Assembly (NCBI RefSeq): GCF_000955955.1
Contig: NZ_JYJG01000039.1
Span: forward strand, 1-22,671
Source: Lentzea aerocolonigenes
Lineage (GTDB): Bacteria; Actinomycetota; Actinomycetes; Mycobacteriales; Pseudonocardiaceae
Direction of reading: 5' to 3'
Length of the DNA stretch: 22,671 bases
Shown: piece after piece, positions 1-7,569 of the stretch
Numbering within the stretch: position 1 is the first letter of the stretch
Layout of the letters: each line of letters opens with the position of its first letter
The notes under the pieces: generated by a model
Database searches by the model: none
Told to the model about the DNA's origin: nothing
The model's input: only the letters and a program-made list of their open reading frames with translations
Made by a program: the position numbers and the translations under genes

Positions 1-53
1 GTATCGAAGTCCGGGGTCGATGAGAGTCGCGCCTGAGGTGGTTCCTGGTGGCC

Positions 54-590
54 CTAGCGGCGGCTCGGCATCGGAAGACAGCTCGGCGGCTTCTCCCGGG
101 AGTAGGTCCCGCCGGCGATGATCCAGCGGTCCCCCTCAGCCGGTGCCGTCGCCAGCACCACAGTCGCATCCGCGGAGATCTCGCCGGGCACGACCGTGAT
201 CTTGGTCCCCTCCTCCGAGGACTCGATCTTCACCAGGCCCAGCGGCTCGTCCGGCCCTGGCGCCGGTCGCGGGCAGCCTTCGCGCAACGGCACCACGATC
301 GCCGGAACGCCCTTCTCCCGCAGCTTCGCGGTGGCTTCCTCGAACCGCTGCAGCTCGTGGATGGTCAGCGTCACCGAGCCGTCCGGGTTGTCGACCACGG
401 CGTACGCGGGTGGCGTGCCACCGAAGTAGACGGGTGCGACCACGGCCGTGGCGCCCAGTACGACCACGCCTGCTGCTATGCCGACCCATCGGCGCGTGCG
501 CAGACGTCGTTGCGTGGCAACGGACTGCAGCAGCTCAGCAGCGTGCTCGTGCTTCAGGTCGCCCCAGAGGTTGTCCTCGAACTTGCTCAT
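54..590 (-). CDS. One-pass membrane protein, putative partner of the adjacent sigma factor
   Basis: This 178-residue protein has a charged cytoplasmic-looking N-terminus (1-34, many His/Arg/Lys), a single hydrophobic segment at about 35-56, and an extracytoplasmic domain with a 'DNPDGSVTLTIHEL' stretch (68-80) of a kind often seen in proteins encoded beside actinobacterial sigma factors. Two cysteines, C106 and one near the C-terminus, could pair outside the cell. Its ATG overlaps the stop of the upstream sigma gene as ATGA, so the two are almost certainly co-translated. I infer a role as anti-sigma or sigma-associated regulator. No zinc-binding anti-sigma HxxxCxxC motif is visible, so it is not a classical ZAS protein and the function is unproven. 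Confidence 0.75.
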   Translation of the reverse strand: MSKFEDNLWGDLKHEHAAELLQSVATQRRLRTRRWVGIAAGVVVLGATAVVAPVYFGGTPPAYAVVDNPDGSVTLTIHELQRFEEATAKLREKGVPAIVVPLREGCPRPAPGPDEPLGLVKIESSEEGTKITVVPGEISADATVVLATAPAEGDRWIIAGGTYSREKPPSCLPMPSRR

Positions 591-1129
591 CGCGCCTCCA
601 CCTCATCGTCCTCGACGACTGCGCGCAGACGTGCCGTGGCGCGGTACAGACGGGTCCGCATCGCTCCCTTGGGCACGCCGAGCGCAACCGCGGCTTCCTT
701 GGGAGAGAGACCGCCGAGGTGCACGAGCTCGATCGCCTCGCGGTCGAGTTCCGGCAGTTCCGCGAGCCGTTCCAGCAATGCGCGGCCGGGCCGTTCGGCG
801 TCGATGCGGGCTTCGAGCTCGGCGAGTTCGTCGCGGTCGAGCTCACGCCGGCCGCCGACCCTGCGCACCAGCTCGCCGCCTTTCGCGGACTGCTCGGCGT
901 GCGCGGCGAAGGTGTGCCGGGCGATGCCGAACAACCAGCTCGACGCGGACCCCCTGGCCGCGTCGAACGTGGCGAACGACGTCATCGCGCGGACGAAGGT
1001 GTCCGCGGTCAGGTCTCCGACGAGCTGCGGATCCACGCACCGTCGCGCGAAGAACCGGGTGATCGCGCCGACGTTGTCGCGGTAGATCCGCTCGAACGCC
1101 GCCAGTGCGTCGTGGTCTCTCACAACCAC
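587..1129 (-). CDS. ECF-like RNA polymerase sigma factor
   Basis: The product is about 180 residues with two sigma-70 domains: region 2 at about 12-78 (FERIYRDN..., then LTADTFVRAM and SASSWLFGIARH, the core-binding and -10 recognition helices) and region 4 at about 117-172 (LPELDREAIEL, LSPKEAAVALGVPKGAMRTRLYRA, a helix-turn-helix for the -35). There is no region 1 or 3, which fits the extracytoplasmic-function group. The only in-frame starts after cdsA are GTG codons at 1129 and 1123. No clear Shine-Dalgarno precedes either, so the start is uncertain. It lies 35 bases after cdsA and overlaps the following membrane-protein gene by four bases. Target genes and signal cannot be read from the sequence. 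Confidence 0.88.
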   Translation of the reverse strand: MVVRDHDALAAFERIYRDNVGAITRFFARRCVDPQLVGDLTADTFVRAMTSFATFDAARGSASSWLFGIARHTFAAHAEQSAKGGELVRRVGGRRELDRDELAELEARIDAERPGRALLERLAELPELDREAIELVHLGGLSPKEAAVALGVPKGAMRTRLYRATARLRAVVEDDEVEAR

Positions 1130-1164
1130 TACTTGCGGCGTTGCGCGGAAAACGTCACCGGGAC

Positions 1165-2022
1165 TTACTGGATGAAGAGGTGCAGGAGCAGCCAGGAGGC
1201 GACGGCGGACGGCAGCAGCGAGTCCATCCGGTCCATGATCCCGCCGTGACCGGGCAGCAGCGTGCCCATGTCCTTGATGCCGAGGTCGCGCTTGATCAGC
1301 GACTCGACCAGATCGCCAGCCGTGGCCGTGACGACGAGCGCGGCACCGAACAGCACGCCGTGCCACCACTGGCCGTCGAGCAGCAGCGTCAGCGTGAGGG
1401 CACCGCCGACCATGCCGGCGACCAGCGAGCCGCCGAAGCCCTCCCAGGACTTCTTCGGGCTGATCGTCGGCGCCATCGGGTGCTTGCCGAGGAAGACACC
1501 GGCCGCGTAACCGCCTACGTCGGACAGCACGACACCGATGAGGAACGCGAACGCGCGGCCCGCACCGTCCTTCTCGGGCACGACGAGCATCGCCGCGAAC
1601 GCCGCCATCAGCGGGACGTACGCGACGGTGAACACGGATGCGCTGAGGTCGCGCAGATAACCGTCCGAGCCGCCGCGGAACCGCCACGCCATGCACACCA
1701 GGACGGTGATCACGAAGGCGGTCGTGATGCCCGCGCGTTCATACGGCCAGGACAACCAGATGATCGCCTGGCCGCCGATCAGCGCCGGCCACAGAGCGAC
1801 GTTGATGCCGCTCTTCTTGAGCTCGGACGCGAGCTCCCACGTCGCCACCGCCGCGGCTGCCGCGACGATGGCGATGAAGGTCTGCCGCACGGTCAGCAAC
1901 GACACGATGATCACGGCACCGAGCCCGACGCCGACCAGGATCGCCGAACGCAGGTCACGTCCCGCGCGCGACGGCTTCGACGCGGGCACCTCCGCGGGAC
2001 CGCCTGCCACCTGTGCTCCCAT
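1165..2022 (-). CDS. cdsA: Phosphatidate cytidylyltransferase (CDP-diacylglycerol synthase)
   Basis: CdsA is an integral membrane enzyme that makes CDP-diacylglycerol from phosphatidic acid and CTP, the branch point for phospholipid synthesis. The 285-residue product has a series of hydrophobic membrane segments. Near the C-terminus (about 241-267) it carries the full family signature S-x-x-K-R-x4-K-D followed by LLPGHGGIMDRMD. The ATG at 2022 is preceded by GGAGG with a 5-base spacer; an adjacent GTG at 2025 is too close to that ribosome site. It follows frr in the conserved pyrH-frr-cdsA order, with a stem-loop between frr and cdsA. In many actinomycetes rlmN comes next; here a sigma factor gene follows instead. 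Confidence 0.95.
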   Translation of the reverse strand: MGAQVAGGPAEVPASKPSRAGRDLRSAILVGVGLGAVIIVSLLTVRQTFIAIVAAAAAVATWELASELKKSGINVALWPALIGGQAIIWLSWPYERAGITTAFVITVLVCMAWRFRGGSDGYLRDLSASVFTVAYVPLMAAFAAMLVVPEKDGAGRAFAFLIGVVLSDVGGYAAGVFLGKHPMAPTISPKKSWEGFGGSLVAGMVGGALTLTLLLDGQWWHGVLFGAALVVTATAGDLVESLIKRDLGIKDMGTLLPGHGGIMDRMDSLLPSAVASWLLLHLFIQ

Positions 2023-2031
2023 CACGACCTC

Positions 2032-2076
2032 CGCCCGGCCAGGGCATTCACGCCTGCGGCGCGACTCGGCCGGGCG
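2032..2076 (-). other. Stem-loop in the frr-cdsA gap, abutting the cdsA ribosome site
   Basis: A perfect 9-bp inverted repeat (CGCCCGGCC at 2032-2040, GGCCGGGCG at 2068-2076) encloses a 27-base loop. In the transcribed direction the second arm runs directly into the GGAGG of cdsA. There is no U-tract. It could be an attenuator, an mRNA processing or stability element, or chance pairing in GC-rich DNA. Confidence 0.4.
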
Positions 2077-2091
2077 AAACCAACAGGAACA

Positions 2092-2649
2092 TCAGACTTC
2101 GAGAAGCTCGGATTCCTTGTGCTTCACGAGCTCGTCGATCTGCGCGGTGTACTTGTGGGTCAGAGCGTCGAGCTCCTTCTCCCCACGAGCACCGTCGTCC
2201 TCGCCGACCTCGCCGTCCTTGACGAGCTTGTCGATCTCTTCCTTCGCCTTGCGGCGGACACCGCGGACGGATACGCGCGCGTCCTCGCCCTTCTGCTTCG
2301 CGACCTTCACCATGTCCCGGCGGCGCTCCTCGGAGAGCTGCGGGATGACGATGCGGATGATGGTGCCGTCGTTGCTCGGGTTGACGCCCAGGTCGGAGTC
2401 CCGGATCGCCTTCTCGATCGCGTTCAGCTGGCCCGCGTCGTACGGCTTCACGACCGCCATGCGCGCCTCGGGGACCGTGATGCTGGCCATCTGGTTCAGC
2501 GGCGTCATCGAGCCGTAGTAGTCGATGTGAATGCGGTTGAACATCGAGGGAGTCGCACGACCGGTTCGGACGGAGGAGAGGTTCTCCTTCGCGACCGAAA
2601 CCGCCTTTTCCATCTTCTCCTCGGCGTCGAGGAGGGTCTCGTCGATCAC
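2092..2649 (-). CDS. frr: Ribosome recycling factor
   Basis: RRF acts with EF-G in the cytoplasm to split the post-termination ribosome. The 185-residue length matches the family, and the hallmark N-terminal stretch [20 protein letters not shown], the central [15 protein letters not shown] segment and the C-terminal [20 protein letters not shown] helix are all present. The start is GTG (2649), with AAGGAG five bases upstream. It lies 57 bases downstream of pyrH and 70 bases upstream of cdsA on the same strand, the usual actinobacterial arrangement. Nothing unusual is seen. Confidence 0.97.
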   Translation of the reverse strand: MIDETLLDAEEKMEKAVSVAKENLSSVRTGRATPSMFNRIHIDYYGSMTPLNQMASITVPEARMAVVKPYDAGQLNAIEKAIRDSDLGVNPSNDGTIIRIVIPQLSEERRRDMVKVAKQKGEDARVSVRGVRRKAKEEIDKLVKDGEVGEDDGARGEKELDALTHKYTAQIDELVKHKESELLEV

Positions 2650-2706
2650 GACTGCTCCTTGCTCTGCGTGTGCTTCTTCCCGGTTCCTGATCAGATCCCA
2701 GCAGGT

Positions 2707-3453
2707 CTAGAACGCCGGGCGGCCACCGGGGGTGCTGACCAGGGTGCCGATCTTCTCACCACGCACCGCGCGCGCGATGTTCCCCTCGGTGAGGAGGTTG
2801 AAGACGAGGATCGGCATGTTGTTGTCCATGCAGAGGCTGAAGGCCGTGGCATCGGCGACGTTGAGGCCGCGTTCCAGCACTTCGCGGTGGGTGATGTTGT
2901 CGAACATCAACGCGTCGCGGTCGATCTTGGGGTCGGCGGTGTAAACGCCGTCGACGGCCTTGGCCATCAGGACGATCTCGCAGCCGATCTCCAACGCGCG
3001 CTGGGCGGCCGTCGTGTCGGTGGAGAAGTACGGCAGACCCGCGCCACCGCCGAAGATCACGACGCGGCCCTTGTCGAGGTGGCGCATCGCGCGGCGGGGG
3101 ATGTAGGACTCGGCGACCTGCGTCATCTGGATGGAGGTCTGCACGCGGGTGTCGATGCCGTGCTCGCGTTCCAGGAAGTCCTGCAGCGCCAGGCAGTTCA
3201 TGACCGTGCCGAGCATGCCCATGTAGTCGGCGCGCGACCGGTCCATGCCGCGTTGCTGGAGTTCGGACCCGCGGAAGAAGTTGCCACCACCGATCACGAC
3301 GGCCACCTGCACGCCGGACTTGTGGACGGCCGCGATCTGCTTGGCCACTGTCTGGACGACGTCGGGGTCGACGCCGACGCCACCGCCGCCGAACATCTCA
3401 CCACCGAGCTTGAGCATCACCCGGTTGTAGCCGTGGCTACCTTCTTCGCTCAC
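2707..3453 (-). CDS. pyrH: UMP kinase (uridylate kinase)
   Basis: PyrH phosphorylates UMP to UDP in pyrimidine nucleotide synthesis and belongs to the amino acid kinase fold, unlike eukaryotic UMP kinases. Family features seen are the N-terminal [12 protein letters not shown] loop, [30 protein letters not shown] and [13 protein letters not shown] near the C-terminal third. I chose the GTG at 3453 (248 residues) because GAGGG sits four bases upstream and the family motif begins soon after. The frame is open to a GTG at 3492, but that would add 13 residues starting in the tsf-pyrH hairpin region. It lies between tsf and frr in the conserved translation cluster. Confidence 0.95.
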   Translation of the reverse strand: MSEEGSHGYNRVMLKLGGEMFGGGGVGVDPDVVQTVAKQIAAVHKSGVQVAVVIGGGNFFRGSELQQRGMDRSRADYMGMLGTVMNCLALQDFLEREHGIDTRVQTSIQMTQVAESYIPRRAMRHLDKGRVVIFGGGAGLPYFSTDTTAAQRALEIGCEIVLMAKAVDGVYTADPKIDRDALMFDNITHREVLERGLNVADATAFSLCMDNNMPILVFNLLTEGNIARAVRGEKIGTLVSTPGGRPAF

Positions 3454-3497
3454 TGGTCCCTCACCTCGCGCCTTTGGGAAGTTCCTAGACACGCCAA

Positions 3498-3529
3498 GGG
3501 CGGGGTCGCTGGTACCTGCAACCCCGCCC
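3498..3529 (-). terminator. Hairpin between tsf and pyrH
   Basis: GGGCGGGGT (3498-3506) pairs perfectly with ACCCCGCCC (3521-3529). The loop itself contains a GC/GGTACC/GC palindrome, so almost the whole 32-base stretch can fold. It starts nine bases after the tsf stop. There is no U-tract; many actinomycete terminators lack one. It may terminate or attenuate between tsf and pyrH. Confidence 0.55.
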
Positions 3530-3538
3530 TCATGCGAA

Positions 3539-4354
3539 TCAGCTCTGGCCGACCTCGAACCGAGCGAAACGGGTAACCGTCACGCCGGCCTCGTCCAGAA
3601 GAGCCTTGACCGTCTTCTTGCTGTCGGTCACGGAAGCCTGCTCGAGGAGCACGACGTCCTTGAAGAAACCGTTGACGCGACCCTCGACGATCTTGGGGAG
3701 CGCGCCTTCCGGCTTGCCCTCCTCGCGAGCGGTCTCCTCGGCGATGCGGCGCTCGTTGGCGACGAGCTCCTCGGGAACGTCCTCACGCGTGACGTACTTC
3801 GGGCGCATCGCGGCGATCTGCATCGCGGCACCCTTGGCGACCTCGGCGTTGTCACCGGTGTACTCGACCAGCACGCCGACGGCCGGCGGCAGGTCAGCGG
3901 CACGCTTGTGCAGGTAGACCGAGACGGTGCCGTCGTAGTCGACGGCCTTCGCCAGCTCGAGCTTCTCGCCGATCTTGGCGGAGAACTCCTGGACCAGCGC
4001 GTCCACGGTCTTGCCATCGACCTCGACGGCCTTGAGGGCCTCGACGTCGGCGACCTTGTTGGCCTTGGCGAGCGCGACGATGTCGTCGGCCAGCGCGATG
4101 AAGTCGGCGTTCTTGGCCACGAAGTCGGTCTCGCAGCGCAGCTCGACCATCGCGCCGTCCTTGACCGCGACCAGGCCGTTGGACGTGGTGCGCTCGGCGC
4201 GCTTGCCGACGTCCTTGGCGCCCTTGATGCGCAGGATCTCGACGGCCTTCTCGAAGTCGCCGTCAGCCTCGTCCAGCGCCTTCTTGCAGTCCATCATGCC
4301 GGCGGCGGTCAGCTCGCGGAGCTTCTTGACGTCCGCGGTGGTGTAGTTCGCCAT
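3539..4354 (-). CDS. tsf: Translation elongation factor Ts
   Basis: EF-Ts is the cytoplasmic nucleotide-exchange factor for EF-Tu. The 271-residue protein starts [22 protein letters not shown]..., the UBA-like domain, followed by the signature [15 protein letters not shown]. The TDFVAKN motif (about 76-82) contacts EF-Tu, and the core and C-terminal helices follow. Its length is typical for actinobacteria. The ATG at 4354 has AGAAGGA upstream. It follows rpsB by 72 bases that contain a very strong hairpin, so S2 and EF-Ts levels may be set separately by read-through. Nothing is missing. Confidence 0.97.
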   Translation of the reverse strand: MANYTTADVKKLRELTAAGMMDCKKALDEADGDFEKAVEILRIKGAKDVGKRAERTTSNGLVAVKDGAMVELRCETDFVAKNADFIALADDIVALAKANKVADVEALKAVEVDGKTVDALVQEFSAKIGEKLELAKAVDYDGTVSVYLHKRAADLPPAVGVLVEYTGDNAEVAKGAAMQIAAMRPKYVTREDVPEELVANERRIAEETAREEGKPEGALPKIVEGRVNGFFKDVVLLEQASVTDSKKTVKALLDEAGVTVTRFARFEVGQS

Positions 4355-4385
4355 CGTTTTCCTTCTGCGATGTACGCGCTTGAGT

Positions 4386-4419
4386 CACGCGGCGCCCGCT
4401 GGTGTGCGGGCGCCGCGTG
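4386..4419 (-). terminator. Strong hairpin between rpsB and tsf
   Basis: A perfect 14-bp stem (CACGCGGCGCCCGC at 4386-4399 with its complement at 4406-4419) closes a 6-base loop (4400-4405). It fills the gap between the rpsB stop and the tsf ribosome site. It is probably a partial terminator or attenuator, since tsf needs read-through or its own promoter. No U-tract is present. Confidence 0.65.
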
Positions 4420-4426
4420 GGGGAGA

Positions 4427-5272
<846 letters not shown>

Positions 5273-5491
5273 GGCCGGTTCGCACCTCATCTGTAGGACG
5301 CTCGCGCGTCGTTCGGTTGCCGCCCCGAGCCGGTGGCTCGAAGCCCTGGTGCCCATGCCGCCGTCCGCACCCGCGGAGCATCTCTGCACCGTCAGGACCG
5401 TCGGACGTCGTGACTCGACCCTGCTGGGATCAGCTGGTCGGATCTGCGTTGGCACGCGAAGTCGTCCCGCGACAGACGGGACGCGCCCAAA

Positions 5492-5522
5492 AGTCTACTC
5501 CCCACCCCCGACAAACTTCGAA
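5492..5522 (-). promoter_or_regulatory. Possible rpsB promoter
   Basis: On the minus strand TAGACT (5497-5492) matches the actinobacterial TANNNT -10. A weak -35 candidate TTCGAA (5522-5517) lies 19 bases upstream of it. The leader to the rpsB ATG would be about 215 bases. The -10 is convincing by eye; the -35 is not. Confidence 0.35.
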
Positions 5523-5546
5523 TCGCCCCCTGCTCACCGCCGGTAG

Positions 5547-5573
5547 TTATCCACAACCGGCGAGTTGTCCACA
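5547..5573 (+). promoter_or_regulatory. Pair of DnaA boxes
   Basis: TTATCCACA (5547-5555) is the classical DnaA-box consensus, and TTGTCCACA (5565-5573) is the form preferred in high-GC actinomycetes. Both are in the same orientation and 18 bases apart start to start. They lie upstream of the M23 gene and on the far side of the candidate rpsB promoter. Only two boxes are present, so this is not an oriC. Confidence 0.7.
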
Positions 5574-5624
5574 GTTCCCCGATACCCGCTGGTCCCACCG
5601 CGACCTTTGCCAGACCGTTGACCC

Positions 5625-6104
5625 ATGCCCCTCCTCCCCACCGCCCTGGTGCTCACGACCCTGCTGGCCCCCTCCCCTGCCCGCTTCTCCTGGCCGCTGC
5701 CTCCACCGCACCCGGTGGTGCGCTCGTTCGACGCGCCTGCGTCCCCGTTCGGGCCTGGTCACCGGGGCGCCGACCTGTCCGCAGCTCCTGGCTCGCCGGT
5801 GCTGGCCGCAGGCGACGGCGTGGTGGTCTACGCGGGCGCCGTCGCGGCTCGGACCCTGGTGTCCCTGCAGCACGCCAACGGCCTGCGCACGACCTACGAA
5901 CCGGTCACGCCCGCTGTCGTGGCAGGTCGTCCGGTGCGGCGGGGCGACGTCATCGGGCACCTGCAGGAGGGCCACTGCGCCTCACCGTGCCTGCACTGGG
6001 GCGTCCGCCGCGGCGACGAGTACCTGAACCCGCTGCGCCTGGTGCTCTGGGGCCGCATCCGCCTGCTCCCCCTGAACCCGGCCGCCCCACCTCGCGGTAG
6101 CTAA
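5625..6104 (+). CDS. Secreted M23-type (LytM-like) peptidase domain protein
   Basis: The 159-residue protein has a short hydrophobic N-terminus (about 4-20) that looks like a signal peptide, then one M23 peptidase domain of the kind that cuts peptidoglycan cross-bridges or regulates other wall hydrolases. Zinc-ligand motif HRGAD (H46, D50) and the final LHWG histidine (H124) are present. The first histidine of the usual H-x-H is a cysteine (C122), and a second cysteine (C118) lies close by. That substitution recurs, to my knowledge, in short actinobacterial homologues next to rpsB. Catalysis is therefore uncertain, and a regulatory or wall-binding role is possible. No strong ribosome site is seen before the ATG. 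Two hairpins lie downstream. Confidence 0.88.
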   Translation: MPLLPTALVLTTLLAPSPARFSWPLPPPHPVVRSFDAPASPFGPGHRGADLSAAPGSPVLAAGDGVVVYAGAVAARTLVSLQHANGLRTTYEPVTPAVVAGRPVRRGDVIGHLQEGHCASPCLHWGVRRGDEYLNPLRLVLWGRIRLLPLNPAAPPRGS

Positions 6105-6110
6105 AACCTC

Positions 6111-6142
6111 CGCTGCGGGCGGCGCGCCCCCCACCCGCAGCG
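6111..6142 (+). terminator. First hairpin after the M23 gene
   Basis: CGCTGCGGG (6111-6119) pairs perfectly with CCCGCAGCG (6134-6142), with a 14-base loop, seven bases after the stop codon. It shares its last four bases with the next hairpin (6139-6157), so the two are mutually exclusive in part. Confidence 0.5.
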
Positions 6143-6159
6143 CCCCGATAGGGCGCTTT
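6139..6159 (+). terminator. Intrinsic terminator of the M23 gene
   Basis: AGCGCCC (6139-6145) and GGGCGCT (6151-6157) form a perfect 7-bp stem around the 5-base loop CGATA, with the stem ending in TTT. This is the most classical rho-independent terminator in the window. Confidence 0.7.
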
Positions 6160-6331
6160 CCCGCCGCTCCCGCCGGCGGTTGATTCGGCGGCGCGTCCCC
6201 GTTGCGCGCCGCAAGCGCCCGCCAGGTTGCCGGGAGGCGGCCACGCCCGTCGGCGTCCACCCGCCTCCCGGCACCTCTTCACCCCCTGGCCCCGCACGCC
6301 CCGTCCGGCCACCACCGCCCAGCCAGGCCCG

Positions 6332-6454
6332 CACCCGTTCACCGCACACGGCCAGCGGCTCAGCCACCACCGCACCCCTTCACCGCACGTGGCCAGCAGC
6401 TCAGCCACACCCGCACCCCTTCACCGCACCCGGCCAGCAGCTCAACCACACCCG
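6332..6454. repeat. Three tandem 41-bp repeats
   Basis: Units are 6332-6372, 6373-6413 and 6414-6454, each exactly 41 bases. By eye, units two and three differ at about three positions and units one and two at about six. The shared core reads TTCACCGCAC, two variable bases, GGCCAGC. Because 41 is not a multiple of three, the array does not preserve a reading frame, which argues against coding. Confidence 0.85.
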
Positions 6455-7345
6455 CAATCACGCTCGCCGACCGCCGCCAACCGCCTTCTCACCACACCCT
6501 GCGTATCGCAGTTCAGCCACCAGCCAACGAACCCACCCGCACCATTTCGCCCCCACAACCCGCACCCCCGCCACACCCCAGCCGCTCCGCACATCGCACA
6601 TGCCCAACGCCCTGCCGAAGCCCGCAGGCACGCTCCTCGCTACTACCGCCGGCAGCCCCCGCCAACCGCACGCCCCACCACACAGACCAGCCACCACCCC
6701 AACGAACCCAGCCGCACCACTTCGCCCCCACAACCCCAGTCCCCGCCGCGCGCACCAGCCGCCCCGACCGACCCTCACGTGCCCAAAGCCCTGCCGAAGC
6801 CCGCAGTCACGTCTATTGGCAACCCCAAGACCCCGTCCATCGCACGCCCTCGCTGCGCAGATCAGCGATCAGCCAACGACCCACCGCACCATCGCCCCAC
6901 CACGACCGGTGCCCCACCGCACGCCAGGCGCCCTCACCTTCCCCGCACGTGCCCAAGCCCCGGCGGAACCACAGTCACGCCCATCGCTACCTCCGACAGC
7001 CCCGCGACCGCACGCCCGCAGACCAGCCACCACCCCAACGAACCCAGCCGCGCTCCTTCGTCCCACCGACACCGCTTCGCCCACCCACGACCCGTGCGCC
7101 CTCCTCACACCAGCCGTCCCGACCTCCCACACCTGCTCAGAAGCTAGGCCGAACCCGCAATCACGTTCATCGGCCGCCTCCCGTCACCTCAGCCTCACCG
7201 CACGCCCTCCCTCGCTGGCCAGCAGTCAGCCAGCGAACCCACCCACGCCCATTTCGCCCCAACCGCGACCTGTGCCCGCTCGTGGCACGCCAGCCGTCCT
7301 GACCGCCGCACGTACTCAGCGCTCTGCCCAACCCGTTGGCGTGCA
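6455..7345. repeat. About five degenerate tandem repeats of roughly 160-200 bp
   Basis: An anchor reading CCAACGAACCCA or close recurs near 6526, 6701, 6875, 7037 and 7233, that is at steps of about 175, 174, 162 and 196 bases. A second anchor, GCCCAA..CC.TGCCGAAGCCC, recurs near 6602, 6781 and 6951, with weaker copies near 7137 and 7328, keeping its place within the unit. Uneven unit length shows accumulated insertions and deletions. The first partial copy joins directly to the 41-bp array. Confidence 0.7.
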
Positions 7346-7529
7346 CTGGCTGTGACGGGCACTCGGCGTGCTTGGAGCAACTCCAAGACCCACCCGTTCG
7401 AGTGAATTAGCCCTGGCAAGGGGCGGAAAGAGGTGTGAAGGAATGCTCGTGAGGCTCGTACGGCTTCTCAACGCGTCCGCGCGGGGCGATCCCGGCGTGC
7501 GGCGGCGTGACGGTGCGGCCGTGTGGCAG

Positions 7530-7545
7530 CCCGGCTACGGCCGGG
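7530..7545 (-). terminator. Possible terminator after whiG
   Basis: CCCGGC (7530-7535) and GCCGGG (7540-7545) form a 6-bp stem with a TACG tetraloop, 25 bases after the whiG stop. It is short and has no U-tract. Confidence 0.4.
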
Positions 7546-7569
7546 TTGCGGGTGAGGGAGGAGGCGCGG

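Larger units (their letters stand above)
5273..5624. other. Divergent control region between rpsB and the M23 peptidase gene
   Basis: This 352-base gap between divergent genes has no credible ORF. It should hold the rpsB promoter and leader (minus strand) and the M23 gene promoter (plus strand). Visible elements are a 7-bp stem-loop in the rpsB leader (CGTCCCG 5463-5469 with CGGGACG 5477-5483), a good -10-like TAGACT on the minus strand (5492-5497), and two DnaA boxes at 5547-5573. Confidence 0.7.
6160..7569. other. Repeat-filled gap between convergent genes, no credible gene
   Basis: This 1.41-kb stretch lies between the terminator of the M23 gene and the stop of whiG. It is very C-rich on the plus strand. 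All three plus frames stay open for long distances only because stop codons are rare in such sequence. The conceptual proteins are Pro/Thr/His/Ala low complexity with no domain, no family-like motif and no ribosome site. Two repeat families account for about 6332-7345. A small ATG ORF near 7443 with GAAGGA directly before it runs into whiG and is not convincing. Confidence 0.7.

Noticed and set aside
1105..3576. Plus-strand open frame of 823 codons
   Set aside because: Antisense shadow of cdsA, frr and pyrH, which have full family motifs on the minus strand.
5547..5573. Replication origin
   Set aside because: Only two DnaA boxes, no AT-rich unwinding region and no dnaA/dnaN nearby.
6180..7355. 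Plus-strand open frame of 391 codons (and two overlapping long frames)
   Set aside because: Low-complexity Pro/Thr/His/Ala translation, three frames open at once, internal 41-bp repeats that shift frame, and no ribosome site: an effect of C-rich repeats.
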